The notes below the pieces were generated by a model, which saw nothing but the letters and a program-made list of their open reading frames with translations, was not told the DNA's origin and did no database searches. From Clarkia xantiana subsp. parviflora (lineage: Eukaryota; Streptophyta; Magnoliopsida; Myrtales; Onagraceae): a stretch of DNA of 64,000 bases. A program made the translations under genes and the position numbers. The stretch covers positions 21,631,772-21,695,771 of the forward strand of contig JAPTYO010000010.1 of NCBI GenBank assembly GCA_036873135.1. The letters are read 5' to 3'. Below, piece by piece: positions 23,723-34,535 of the stretch; the first letter of the stretch is position 1; each line of letters begins with the position of its first letter.

Positions 23723-24730
23723 TATATTTGTTGCTATATATTTATTTGTACACTACGGTATACGATTAATTGCGAACCTTATATCTAAGGTACCAAATAG
23801 CAACAAAAATTAACTTAGTTAATCCGTTTTTAGGTTGTTAGCGAAGTCATATTGTTTTTCTCTCATGTGACTAGGGCCGGCAACGGTGTGGTGAAATCAA
23901 ATAAACAAGATTTTTCGTACCATTAGCCGCTATGGTTAACCGCACTATTATGGTGTGGTGCGGTGCGGTTATGGTGATGAGTTTTATACCCATGATGGTT
24001 ATGGTATTGAGTTCATACACATGGCTTAATAATCACCGTTATATATATACACTTGTATAATTCAGTCTCGACTCATAAAAATGTCTGACCATATTTCATT
24101 CTATCATAACCCTACGTATATGATTAAGTGCATTACACATGTCCATTTTTATGGAAAAATGATAAGTAACGAATCGTATACCTAACGTACAAAATAACAA
24201 AAAAAGATAACTTAGTTAATACGCTTTTAGGTTCTTAGCCATTAATTTAAAATCTTGCACGTAATATATTGCATTTAATAGAAGTCATGTTGTTTTTCTC
24301 TCATGTGACTAGGGCCAGCAATAGTGCGGTGAAAATCAAATACACATATTTTTCGCATCACTTGTCGCTATGGTTAACCGCACCTTTATGGTGTGGTACG
24401 GTTATGGTTATGAGTTTTATACCAATAATGGTTAAGGTTATAGTTAAGGCATTGAGTTCATACCCATGGTTATAACCATCACCATATATATATATATCGT
24501 GTATAATCCAATCTCGACCCAAAAAAAAATGTCTGACCGTTCATTTTTTTACCAATCTTGACCATTCGTTCTATCATAAACCCTACGTATATGATTAAAT
24601 GCATAACACATATCCATTTTTACGAAAACATCATAACTAACGAACCGTATACCTAAGGTACCAGATAACAACTAAAAATAACTTAGTTAATCCGCTTTTA
24701 GGTTTTTAGCCCTTAATATAAAATATTGCA

Positions 24731-24731
24731 C

Positions 24732-24801
<70 letters not shown>
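24731..24801. repeat. (TA)n microsatellite
   Basis: About 70 bp of uninterrupted TA inside a repeat unit. Confidence 0.95.
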
Positions 24802-24805
<4 letters not shown>

Positions 24806-25395
24806 ATTTAATAGAAGTTGTGTTGTTTTTCTCTCGTATGACTAGGGGCGGCAACGGTGCAGTGAAAATAAAATAAACGTGATTTTTCACACCATTTTCC
24901 GCTATGGTTAGCCGCACCATTATGGTGTGGTGCGGTTATGGTAATGAGTTTTATACCTATAATGGTTATGGTATTGGCTTTATACCCATGGTTATAAACG
25001 TCACCATTATATATATACGTATACCGTGTATAATCTAAACTCGATCCAAAAAAAATGTATGACCGTTCATTCTTGACCAATCTTGACCATTCATTCTATC
25101 ATAACCCTAAATTTCAAACCGATTCATATTTAGTATTCACTCATCCATTCAGTTTGACAATCTAAAAAACCTAATATTCTCAGTTCAATTTCGTAAGTGG
25201 TAACGATTGAAAAAATGTTGTTTAATTAAGTAAAACAATGAATTTATGCTAATTTTAATTTCTTGTATAAAATATTGAACTTATGCTTAATTTGGATTTA
25301 TTTACGAAACAATGAAGTTATGTTTTTTTTTTTTTAATAAAAAACGTGTTGTATTAATTTGAATGGTTATGGTTAATATGTTTATTTTTGTAGTA

Positions 25396-25725
25396 ATGGA
25401 TGCCAAAGAAGCCATCAATTTAATTGCAGATGAGTACTTTGAGGGTCGTTCTCTGATGCCTTCACTTTTGGATTGCATGATCCTTCTTAAGGGTTTCAAG
25501 ATTTACAAAATACGACACATCTATCGTGAAGCAAATCATGTTGCGGTCTTCTTGGCTAAGGAAGCAGAATGGAAGGACATTTTGTGAACTTGCCATTTCC
25601 CCCCGCCTAGTTTAACTGCTCTCTTATTGTATGACTGTTTAGGACTTTCACAAGATAGGGAAATCTCCTGATTTGTTGTCTTTTTATTAGATTGTAAGCC
25701 ATTTATTTACAAAAAAAAAAACGGT
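25396..25725 (+). mobile_element. Retrocopied RNase H fragment (LINE-type 3' end)
   Basis: An open stretch ending TGA at 25587 reads MDAKEAINLIADEYFEG and FKIYKIRHIYREANHV … LAKEAEW, the C-terminal half of the RNase H-like domain (RVT_3) common in plant LINE-derived proteins. About 130 bp of 3'UTR-like text follow, then a run of A at about 25711-25721, as expected for a 5'-truncated LINE or retrocopy. It interrupts the hAT-like repeat. Only the end of the domain is present, so it cannot act. Confidence 0.7.
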
Positions 25726-26012
25726 CATTTTAACATTACTCTTTCACGTATATGGTTGACAATGATGTGGTGAAAGTTAAATAACCATGATTTTTCGCAC
25801 CATTTATCGCTATGGTTAACCACACTATTATGATGTGGTGCGGTTATGGTGATGAGTTTTATTTCCATAATGGTTATGGTTATGGTATTGGTTTCATACC
25901 CCGTGGTTATAACCATCACCATTATGTATGTATATATACCGTGCATAATCCAATCTAAACCCAAAAAAATGTATGACCGTTCATTCTTGACCAATCTTGA
26001 CCATTCATTCTG

Positions 26013-26245
26013 GGGTTAAAGGTACTTTTCATACCATATGTTTGGGCGATTTTTCCTTTTGGTACCACTTGTTTTTTTTTTTTTCGTCTAGTTTTGGTAC
26101 CATATGTTTGGACAAAGTACAGTTTTCATACATTTGTTAACTTTCTGTTGATTTTTCCCATTAGTTAGTCACGTGACCACTTTTTTTAAACAAAAAATAA
26201 AGACCTAAAGAGACGGAATTACCCTTACCAGCAAACACTTAAATA
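26013..26245 (+). repeat. Left TIR of MULE G
   Basis: Matches the complement of 32295-32523 with scattered differences; includes a CACGTGACC block. Confidence 0.93.
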
Positions 26246-26289
26246 TGCTTTCTTCTTTTCCGAACACGACCCGCCTCATTCAGAGAAAG

Positions 26290-27320
26290 ATGAACCACGA
26301 CACCTCTTCTAACTTTCCGCCTTTCGATTCAACGATCTATATTCCTCCACATGAATTGCGACGATGCGACTGCGGTGCGATTTGAACAGTCAAACTGTCG
26401 TATACGTGGAAGAATTTCTCCAGGAGGTTTCATGGGTGCCCCTATTTTAAGGTTTTTTTCTTATTATTCTTAATTTTTATTTGGGTGTCACAATTTTCAC
26501 GTTAAGCACTTCGATTTTGAAGAAATCTCGCACAAAATTGGGGTTTCGCTATTAAGTTAGGGTTTTATTTTCAATTAGCTTAATTAGGGTTTCACTATTC
26601 AGTTAGGTTTTTATTTTCAATTGGCTTAGTTAGGGTTTCTATTGTGTCATTTAGACTTAACAAATACCAATTGTGCATTCAATTTGCATCAATTAGGGTT
26701 TTCTGAATTAGGGGTTTGAATTAGGAGTTCCTGAATTAGGGGAGTTTCAGTTTTGGCTGATTACTTAGGGCTTGCAACTGCTACTAAGGTTTCAACAGCT
26801 GCTGATTGTTACAGGTAGGTCAAGTCACTGGATGTAAGTTTTTTGATTGGGGAGATCCCTCGATATGTGCTTTTGTGAGAAGGGCAGTGCAGAAGTTTCA
26901 ATCTATGTATCATGATTTGAGTACTAAATGTTCAATCTTGGAGATAGATAGTGCTAAATTGAAGATGGAGACTGTTACATTGCAGATGGAGAGTGCACAA
27001 GCTGAGCTCAACAATATATAACTGAAGATGGAGAGTGCAAAAGCTAAGCTCGAGAATGAAAAACTGAAGATAGAGAGAATGATAAGCTTGAGCTGGACAA
27101 TGAAAAATTGAAGATGGATAATGATAAGCTTGAGCTGGACAATGAAAAATTGAAGATGGAGAATGATAAGCTTGAGATGGATATTGGGAAATTTGAAGCA
27201 ATGCACAATGATTTGACTGCTAGATTAGATATTGAACGTGCTTCAATAAATAAGCTAAGGAAGTATGTAGGTGTACTACTTGTTGTGTGTTTAGGTGTTT
27301 TCTTATCTATGAAAGCTTAG
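26290..27320 (+). pseudogene. GRF-type zinc finger, coiled-coil, membrane-anchored protein in MULE G
   Basis: The ATG at 26290 opens a GRF-like zinc finger: RRCDCG, then TWKNFSRRFHGCP, an intron (AAG|GT at about 26449 to CAG|GT at about 26815), then GCKFFDWGD. A long coiled coil follows, with tandem 36-42-bp units (LKMENDKLELDNEK) at 27020-27185, and a C-terminal hydrophobic anchor (VGVLLVVCLGVFL). A TGA right after RRCDCGAI, a TAA at 27019-27021 and a frameshift near 27075 disable it. It lies in the place mudrB takes in MuDR but shows no likeness I can see to MURB. GRF fingers bind DNA or RNA in other proteins; its role here is unknown. Confidence 0.75.
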
Positions 27321-27757
27321 GGTCAATGTAGTATGTCTGATGAAGACTTGTGATGATGTTGTATGAGGTTTACAAACATTGTTAAGGAATGAATGGGTAA
27401 GATGTTGTATGATGTTTTTCTGCTACCATATGTTTATAACTTGAGTGTTTTTGATACAATATGTTCATACCATTTCGTATAGTTTTGGTACCATAACATT
27501 GAAGTTCATATTCACAATCCAAATTTACAGAGTGAACCATAACATAATCTAATCCACTCCATAGCATAATCCACTACATAGTAATGACAAACCATAATCC
27601 ACCATAAAAGGAGTCTGAACAACAACAATCCAAACATAAAAGGTGTCGTAACAACCATAATTCAAACATAAAAGTTGGTCGGAGTATGACCAAGCATACT
27701 ACAAACCCAGCACAAAAAAGGCAAACCATAATCCAAACATACTACCACCCACATAAC

Positions 27758-30689
27758 TCACTTAGTTGACTGTTTCTTCTTCGGCATCTGCGCCATTTTC
27801 CATAGATGCTTCATGACAGACCTTGTCCTAGCTGGTGGAATCACTTCAAAAGGTTGCTCAACCAGGACAAGCTCCCGGGATTTAGACAACACTGGTACTT
27901 CTGGTTCTTCTTCGGGTGGCATAGGGTAATTATCAACATCAACTACTTCAACACCTGATTCATCATCTACTTTAACACCTACTTCATCATCTACTTCAAC
28001 AGTTGCATCATCTACTTCAACAGTTGCATCATCTACTTCAACAGCTACTTCAGTTTCCACTGGCCTAGGGACCTCAACTTCTGGTTTGTTCAATTTATTT
28101 ACACCACGAGCCTACATAAGTAATGGTTTCTATAAGCAACACTAACATGCAATTAAGGGAACACTAAGTAACAATGTACTTACCAAAAGTCTATCCAGAA
28201 TAGACTTAATTCTCTGTCGTGATTTTTTATATGTCCTGTTTAGCTGATGATGGCCCCTTATCCACTGCTGATGTGGCTATTCTGACGTTGTTGGTGGATG
28301 TTCATCCATTGCAGAGGGTGGTTGTTGTAATGTTGTTGTTGGCTTTTTCTTCTTCCCTTTGAGCCTCTTTTTTCCTTTTAGAACTTTCTAGATGCATTCA
28401 TGTCATGTATCAAGAAAAATTGCGATGTTAATATGACTCAATGTTTTCATGGACTTCTAGAGCCTCTTTTACTGTTGCATCATGCTTTGTCTTTGTCTTC
28501 CCTTCAACATGTCCATATGGTACTTGTATCTTGGTTATGTGTAGGCACAAGCAGTTGAACACAACCTTGTCCTCACTCCAGCATCTCCCATAGATCTTGC
28601 CTTCATGTATTGATGTATATGGCGTACACATAACCTATGTTCTGATCCAGGTAGAACCTCATCCACGGTTTTGAGTAAACCCTACAATCAACAATGCATT
28701 AACTTGTTTAAACAAGTGGATATCCTAAAAAAAATAGTAGAATAATGAAACGTGAAATTATATTTTGTCGGTCAGACATGATAGTCAATGTTCTGTCAGT
28801 ACCAATATCAGCAGCTAGTAACTCAATGAATCAAGTCCAGGACGTCACATTTTCTCTTTCACCCAAGCATATGAGATAGGGAACAATTGGTCATTGGCAT
28901 CCCTACTGACTGCACACAGCATGAAATCACCATCTGGACCCTTCAGGAAGCAACCATCCAGTGTAAGAAATTGCATGCATCCATTTTTAAACCTTCTCAA
29001 ACATGTAGCTAAACTTACGCACATTTTTTCAAACCTTGGTCGAAGTAAGTTTGGGAATGGATCAACATGCACAATGGCTGTGGATCTTGGATTATGCTTT
29101 ACCAGAGTCGCAGCATAATCCCTACACAATGCAAAATCTGCTTTCCTGTCACTTGTAGTCATGAACCAAACATATGGTACCAAACATTAGCTTTCTAGTA
29201 AACATATGGTACCACAAGTATATGAAAATGTACATTCTTGTACTAAAAGTATACAAAACAATACAATACCTGTGATTATCTCTTTTGCCATCTTCAAACC
29301 TTCATGGACAACATTTTTTGAAACGTTAAACTCTAGCAGCCTTCATATCTCAGATGCGACTGCACTTGGTTTGAGATTACCTTGAGCCCATAATAACTCA
29401 ACAAAGTTCTCACAGACCCATCGTTTTCCGATGTCCCTGGTGTAGTGAGATCTGTCACAACTATGGATCTTCTGCAGTTTCCTGATCTCAAATGTCGTAT
29501 CTATGTTCATCCTGGCAGCAACAACGTGGAATCCCCAATGTTTCCTACAAAGCACAATAATCATATCATCATCATTTCTTCTCCTCACAGTGGACGTCCC
29601 GGTTCTGATGGCATGTAGCTTGATAGCCTTCTGAAATGTGTCAGCATCATCAAACTTCAAACCAAGCTCCAGCTCAAAATCTCCACTGAGATGACTTTTG
29701 TAACGCTTACCAGCTTCTCTACCTGTGGCATCATCATTCACATCATGTAACCGAGTAGGAGTCGTGATGGTATCGGTTACTACATCAGAATTTTCTTCAC
29801 CAAACCCACCAAAGTCAACGAAATTCTGTGTATCTTCTTGTCTGATATAAGCTCCATAGTTTGACTTGTCAAATCCAGGTACTTCCCTTGCTTCTTCATC
29901 AGGATTATCATTCTTCAATGTATCCTTTTCCACCCTTGTCCTCTCCTGCTTTCTGCCCACTTTAGAACTGTAAGATTTGGCTACCTTGGGCTCCAAGACT
30001 TCGCTTTCATCATCAGTAGACTGAGTTTGCTCCCAGGATTCGTCTGAATCTGATAAATCATACTCTCTAAGGTCATTCATATATATGAAATCATTTGCAA
30101 CTGGTATGTCTTCATACATCTTTTGTTTTCCATTTCAACTAACCACAGGCTTGTCAACCATATTTGTACCTTCACCTCTTGGTTCACCAATGACAATCCT
30201 TTTTTCCTTTCTTCTTAGTTGAGTGAACTGATCCCCAATAGCTTTCAACCTGACTTTCTCCATAAGTGGTGTCCTATACCAAATAAGGCCATCAAATGAA
30301 GGCATGACATACGATGTGACATCTTCTATATCTCCATGCCTCTTATATATCCTCCTAATATCAGCATCATCTTTCAACAATACAATATCGTCTACCAGAC
30401 TTTCATTTGGTGGGCGATACCAAATTGTGGGACGACCAAGGTCACAGTAAGCCATCACCAGCAGTGTCATTGTTTCAAAATCAAACTCAGTTGGTGTAAA
30501 CCTACCTAGGACTTGAACAGCTCCATCAAACATAATGCTCCTATGATTCTTAACCCATGAACTGTTACACCAAACATTGATACCTAGGTTCATCCTTCGA
30601 TCATACTTAAACATAACCAAAAAAAAAAATACATAACATTCAACTATAATATATGTTACCAAAAAATTCCAAACAACATAACATTTCAA
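27758..30689 (-). pseudogene. MURA-like transposase of MULE G, decayed
   Basis: Order on the minus strand: a PB1-like N-terminal domain (30689-30135, PTIWYRPPNESLVDDI); an acidic linker and MuDR DNA-binding domain (30119-29343, GLKFDDADTFQKAIKLHAI, CRKHWGFHV); the transposase core, first catalytic Asp in LTLDGCFLKG (about 28950); second Asp in MSDRQN (about 28765); then an intron and LPGSEHRLCVRHIHQYMK (about 28650). The catalytic Glu, SWIM finger and zinc knuckle are missing. The tail (28093-27758) has VEVDDAT repeats and a basic end. In-frame stops lie between 30135 and 30119, near 29344, near 28838 and in 28440-28580. Confidence 0.88.
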
Positions 30690-30698
30690 AAGAAAAAT

Positions 30699-31725
30699 GG
30701 GTTAAGAACACAATAGGGGCCTGAATGTTTGCCCATGTTGCCAAAAGGGGTCTGAATTGAAAAAACGTATTATTAAGGGCCTGAATTTTGAGTTTTGTGT
30801 ATAATTGAGGTCTTCGTCTATTTTTTCTGTTAAAAGTGACGGAAAGTGGTCACATGCCAAGCATGTGACCAAAAATAATTTGAAAACCCGAAAATGCCCT
30901 TTGACCAAAGTGTCTCTCATATGGTTGACCTAAAAAGACGAAAATACCCTTTAAGCCACCACAGCTCCGGCGACCACCACCACCCCGACTCCGGCGACCA
31001 CCACCGGCGACCACCACCGGCGACCACCACCGACCACCACCGGCCTCCGGCGACCACCACCGACCTCCGGCGACGACCGAAAAGCTCCGATCGGAGCAAA
31101 AAAGCTCTGATCGGAGCTAAAAAAGCTCCGGTCGGAGCCTTGGAGCTCCGGTCGGAGCCACAAAGCTCCGATCGGAGCTCTGTGGCTCCCGATCGGAGCC
31201 ACAAGGCTCCCGATCGGAGCCACAGAGCTCCGATCTGGAGCCCTGTGGCTCCCGATCGGAGCCACAGAGCTCCGATCGGAGCTATGTGGCTCCAACCGGA
31301 GCTTTGTGGCTCCGACCGGAGCTCCAAAGCTCCGATCGGAGCTTTTTTGGCTCCGATCGGAGCTTCGGAGCTCCAATCGAAGCATTTTTGGCCGGTGGCG
31401 GTCGCCGGAGGCCGGTGGTGGTCGCCGGAGCCGGGTGGTGGTCGCCGGGCGGTGGCCGGAGCGTGGTGGCCTTAAGGGCATAATTAGTGTGTAGGGGTAT
31501 TTTAGACATTTCACATTTTATTAATTAAATTGATATATTGTATAATAATTACAAAAGGGTATTTTTGTCTTTTCACGTGATTCTGTTAGATTTAACAGAA
31601 AATTTGGACGGAGACTTGAAAAAACACAAAACTCAAAATTCAGGCCCTTAATAATACGTTTTTTCAATTCAGACCCCTTTTGGCAACATGGGCAAACATT
31701 CAGGCCCCTATTGTGTTCTTAACCC
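30699..31725. mobile_element. Element F: Mutator-like TIR element nested in MULE G
   Basis: 1027 bp with about 150-bp inverted repeats starting GGGTTAAGAACACAATAGG. Flanking 9-mers AAGAAAAAT (30690-30698) and TAGAAAAAT (31726-31734) agree at 8 of 9. It lies just upstream of the transposase N-terminus, probably in its 5'UTR intron. The interior is GC-rich (CCGGCGACCACC units, then a palindrome array). The many overlapping ORFs (for example 193 aa on plus) are repeat translations. Confidence 0.9.
31083..31385. repeat. Array of GCTCCGATCGGAGC palindromes
   Basis: About 15 copies of a 14-bp perfect or near-perfect palindrome, spaced roughly 20 bp apart and separated by short A-rich or GTGGCTCC-like linkers. 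Related units occur in element A near 15575-15680. Confidence 0.9.
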
Positions 31726-32300
31726 TAGAAAAATATCAACCCATCCTAACTTACATTTGCAGATCAACAGTCTAAATTAACATAACAGTCCCAAAAAATC
31801 ATTTTTTCACAAATGTCGCAACAATCAATGTTATGATTAAGATAAATCACATTATACTACTGTACCATACAACAACGACTTCAAAGGTCCAAAATAGACC
31901 ATCATAAACCATATCTCGGTTGTGCAGACCAAACATGCAATTTCGGGAAAACCCTAGTTTTTCTACTGAAAATTGAAACACATATGGGACAAACAAACTT
32001 ACTTTGGCTTAAATTTTATTTGCCAGACGATCCACCAGGCGACCTCATTTGAAGAAGCAGCACTCACTTCCACTTTGAGGAACTCCACCCAATGTTCCGA
32101 CTGAACTAGAAGAGTCGAACTTGAAAGCGAAACGACACATGGACGATGATTTCACCACGAAGCAGGGCTGGAACGGGGAGATTCATGCTCTCAGAAATGG
32201 AAAGGGAGGATTTCTTCTCAACTTTGCTCTCCAAACGTCACAGAGGGGAGAAGAAGCAAGTGTCGCTTCAATTTCTGGAGGGAAGATTAAGTATTTGCTG
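31726..32300 (-). promoter_or_regulatory. Leader region of the MULE G transposase
   Basis: Between element F and the right TIR there is no ORF of note. A donor-like AAA|GTAAGT occurs on the minus strand near 32000, which suggests a 5'UTR exon (about 32003-32290) and an intron into which F inserted. Confidence 0.4.
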
Positions 32301-32523
32301 GTAAGGGTAATTCCGTCTCTTCAGGTCTTTATTTTTTTTTTTAAAAAAAAGTGGTCACATGCATTTCACGTGACCAACTAACGGGCAAAATCAACAGAAA
32401 GTTAACGGATGTATGAAAACTATACTTTGTCCAAACGTTTAGTACCAAACTAGACGGAAAAAAACAAGTGGTACCAAAAGAAAAAATCGCTCAAACATAT
32501 GGTATGAAAAATACATTTAACCC
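32295..32523 (-). repeat. Right TIR of MULE G
   Basis: Inverted match to 26013-26245, ending TTTAACCC. Confidence 0.93.
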
Positions 32524-32972
32524 TTCATTTTGTCATAACCCTAAATCTCAAACCGTTAATTCATATTCAGTATTCACCCATCCATTCAACAACAATTGAG
32601 AGGATGTTGAGTCAACGAAGTTATGCTTAATTTAAATTTCTTGTATAAAACAATGAACTTATGTTTAATTTGGATTTATTTATGAAATAATGAAGTTATG
32701 TTTATAATTATTTTTTATTATAAAACAATGGTGTTGTATTAGTTTGAATGTTTATGGTTAAATGGTTTATTATGGTGAAAAACTATGTTCCGGTACTAAT
32801 AAATATTAATTTCAATAGTCATGGTTATGGTTATGGTATTAGTGATTAGTGATAACCTCACCATATCATCACCATCGTCAACCCAAATCTCGGCCCTTTG
32901 TCAAAACAAGATGTCTTTGATGACCATTTATGATTTTTTATGGTAAAATTGGCATATTCTTATGACATCTTT

Positions 32973-33044
32973 GCCTTTGTAGCATAGTGGCAGTGCGTTC
33001 CCTTCGTAAGGGAAAGGTCGTGAGTTCGATCCTCACCAAGGGCT
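32973..33044 (+). tRNA. tRNA-Thr(CGT)-like gene inside a repeat
   Basis: 72 nt fold into a full cloverleaf: acceptor GCCTTTG/CAAGGGC (7 pairs, one G-U), D-arm GCAT/GTGC, anticodon arm TTCCC/GGGAA with loop TTCGTAA (anticodon CGT, Thr), 5-nt variable loop, T-arm GTGAG/CTCAC with loop TTCGATC, discriminator T. Box A (TAGCATAGTGG) and box B (GTTCGATCC) are present. There is no T run directly downstream, and the sequence sits in a repeat with a decayed sister at 23651, so it may be a repeat-borne copy rather than a working gene. No intron. Confidence 0.65.
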
Positions 33045-33709
33045 TATTTGTTGCTATATTTCATTGTACACTATGTATACGATTAATGATGATATATGGT
33101 ACCACATAGCAACAAAAGAAAAATTAGTTAATCCGCTTTTAGGTTGTTAGCGAAGTCATGTTGTTTTTCTCTCATGTGATTATTTTTCTCTCATGTGAAT
33201 AGGGTCTGCAACACTGTAGTAAAATCAAATAAACGGGTTTTTTGTACCGTTTGTCGGGTATTGAGCTCATATACATGGTTATAATCATCACCATTATATA
33301 TTTTACCGAAAACCCTAACCCTATATTTTACCCTAACCCTATACAAGGGCTATATTTTACCCTAACCCTATACAAGGGCTTATTTGTTGCTATATTTCAT
33401 TGTACACTATGTATACGATTAATGATGATATATGGTACCACATAGCAACAAAAGAAAAATTAGTTAAGCCGCTTTTAGGTTGTTAGCGAAGTCATGTTGT
33501 TTTTCTCTCATGTGATTATTTTTCTCTCATGTGAATAGGGTCTGCAACACTGTAGTAAAATCAAATAAACGGGTTTTTTGTACCGTTTGTCGGGTATTGA
33601 GCTCATATACATGGTTATAATCATCACCATTATATATTTTACCGAAAACCCTAACCCTATATTATTCCATCTTTCCTGACTTACAAGTAACGTATCTTTT
33701 ACATGTGTT
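33038..33709. repeat. 336-bp tandem duplication
   Basis: Two neighbouring copies, about 33038-33373 and 33374-33709, are nearly identical (one clear difference: TTAATCCGC against TTAAGCCGC). Each ends in CCCTAACCCTAT text. The duplication is recent. Confidence 0.85.
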
Positions 33710-33825
33710 CTTCGCGGTTTTTATTTTACAGAGGCGACTCTGAAGGCTATACTGAAGTTGATGGACTCGGATGGATTGACCATAGAGCCATCTGCAGGTA
33801 TCGATGAATGGGCTTATATTTTTTG
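33655..33825 (+). pseudogene. Duplicated MYB-CC exon fragment
   Basis: A copy of the exon at 34536-34601 with its upstream intron: GAGGCGACTCTGAAGGC encodes EATLKAILKLMDSDGLTI. It lies inside the repeat array about 800 bp before the longer pseudogene. Confidence 0.75.
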
Positions 33826-34535
33826 CTATATTTCTTTGTACACTATGTATACGATTAATTGCAAACCTTATATCTAAGGTACCAAATAGTAACAAAAAAA
33901 TAACTTAGTTAATCCGCTTTTAGGTTGTTAGCGAAGTCATGTTGTTTTTCTCTAATGTGAATAGGGCCGACAACAGTGTGGTAAAATCAAGTAAACAGGT
34001 TAACCACACTATTATGGTGTGGTGCGTTGCGGTTATAGTGATGAGTTTTATACATATAATGGTTATGGTTATGGTATTGAGTTCATACACATGGTTATAA
34101 TCATCACCATTATATATAATTGTGTACAATTCAATCTGGACCCAAAAAAATGTATGACCGTTCATTCTTGACCGATATTGACCATTCTCTATCATAACCC
34201 TACATATATGATTAACTGCATTACACATGTCCATTTTTACGGAAAATGATAAGTAACGAATCGTATACCTAACGTGGCAAATAACAACAAAAAATAACTT
34301 AGTTATTTCGATGTTAGGTTCTTAGCCCTTAATATAAAATCTTGCACGTAAAATATATATTGTATTTAATAGAAATCATGTTGTTTTTCTCTCATGTGAT
34401 TAGGGCCAGCAATCGTGTGATGAAAAATCAAATAAACATGTTTTTTCGCACCTTTAACCCTATATTATTCCATCTTTCCTGACTTACAAGTAACGTGTCT
34501 TTTACGTGTGTTCTTCGTCGTTTTATTTTTTACAG

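Larger units (their letters stand above)
23232..25995. repeat. hAT-like repeat array, left section
   Basis: Units begin TAGGGCCGGCAACGGTG or similar at 23872, 24310 and 24843, with a decayed start near 25750. The first two starts are 438 bp apart. Each carries a GTTAACCGCACCATTATGG block and TGACCATTCATTCTATCA. The right-end-like text CACCATCGTCAGCCCTA ends at 23557. No transposase was seen. A TAGGGC(C/T)GGCAA start is typical of hAT relatives, as in the clear hAT MITE at 60930. Confidence 0.65.
26013..32523. mobile_element. Mutator-like element (MULE) G, 6.5 kb, two decayed convergent genes
   Basis: The terminal inverted repeats are about 225 bp (26013-26245 and 32295-32523), starting GGGTTAAAGGTACTTTTC. 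The flanking 9-mers TTCATTCTG (26004-26012) and TTCATTTTG (32524-32532) match at 8 of 9. Removing the element joins CCATTCATTCTG to TCATAACCC, as in intact sister repeats near 25090, so the insertion site is well supported. A GRF-zinc-finger gene runs inward from the left and a MURA-like transposase from the right, the convergent plan of maize MuDR. Element F sits inside it. Confidence 0.95.
32533..34460. repeat. hAT-like repeat array, right section
   Basis: Continues the array cut by MULE G. Unit starts (TAGGG…GCAA/GCAAC) lie at 33200, 33536, 33962 and 34400. The last two are 438 bp apart, the period seen at 23872-24310. The right-end-like text CACCATCGTCAACCC is near 32880-32894. Confidence 0.65.

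Noticed and set aside
31083..31385. CRISPR-like spacing of repeats
   Set aside because: Repeats are 14-bp palindromes with very short, non-unique linkers in a plant transposon; no cas genes.
30894..31514. ORFs up to 193 aa on both strands
   Set aside because: They arise from the palindrome array and CCGGCGACCACC repeats of element F; both strands give similar peptides because the repeats are palindromic.
33300..33660. Interstitial telomere repeat
   Set aside because: Only a few CCCTAACCCTA words separated by other text; not a TTTAGGG array.
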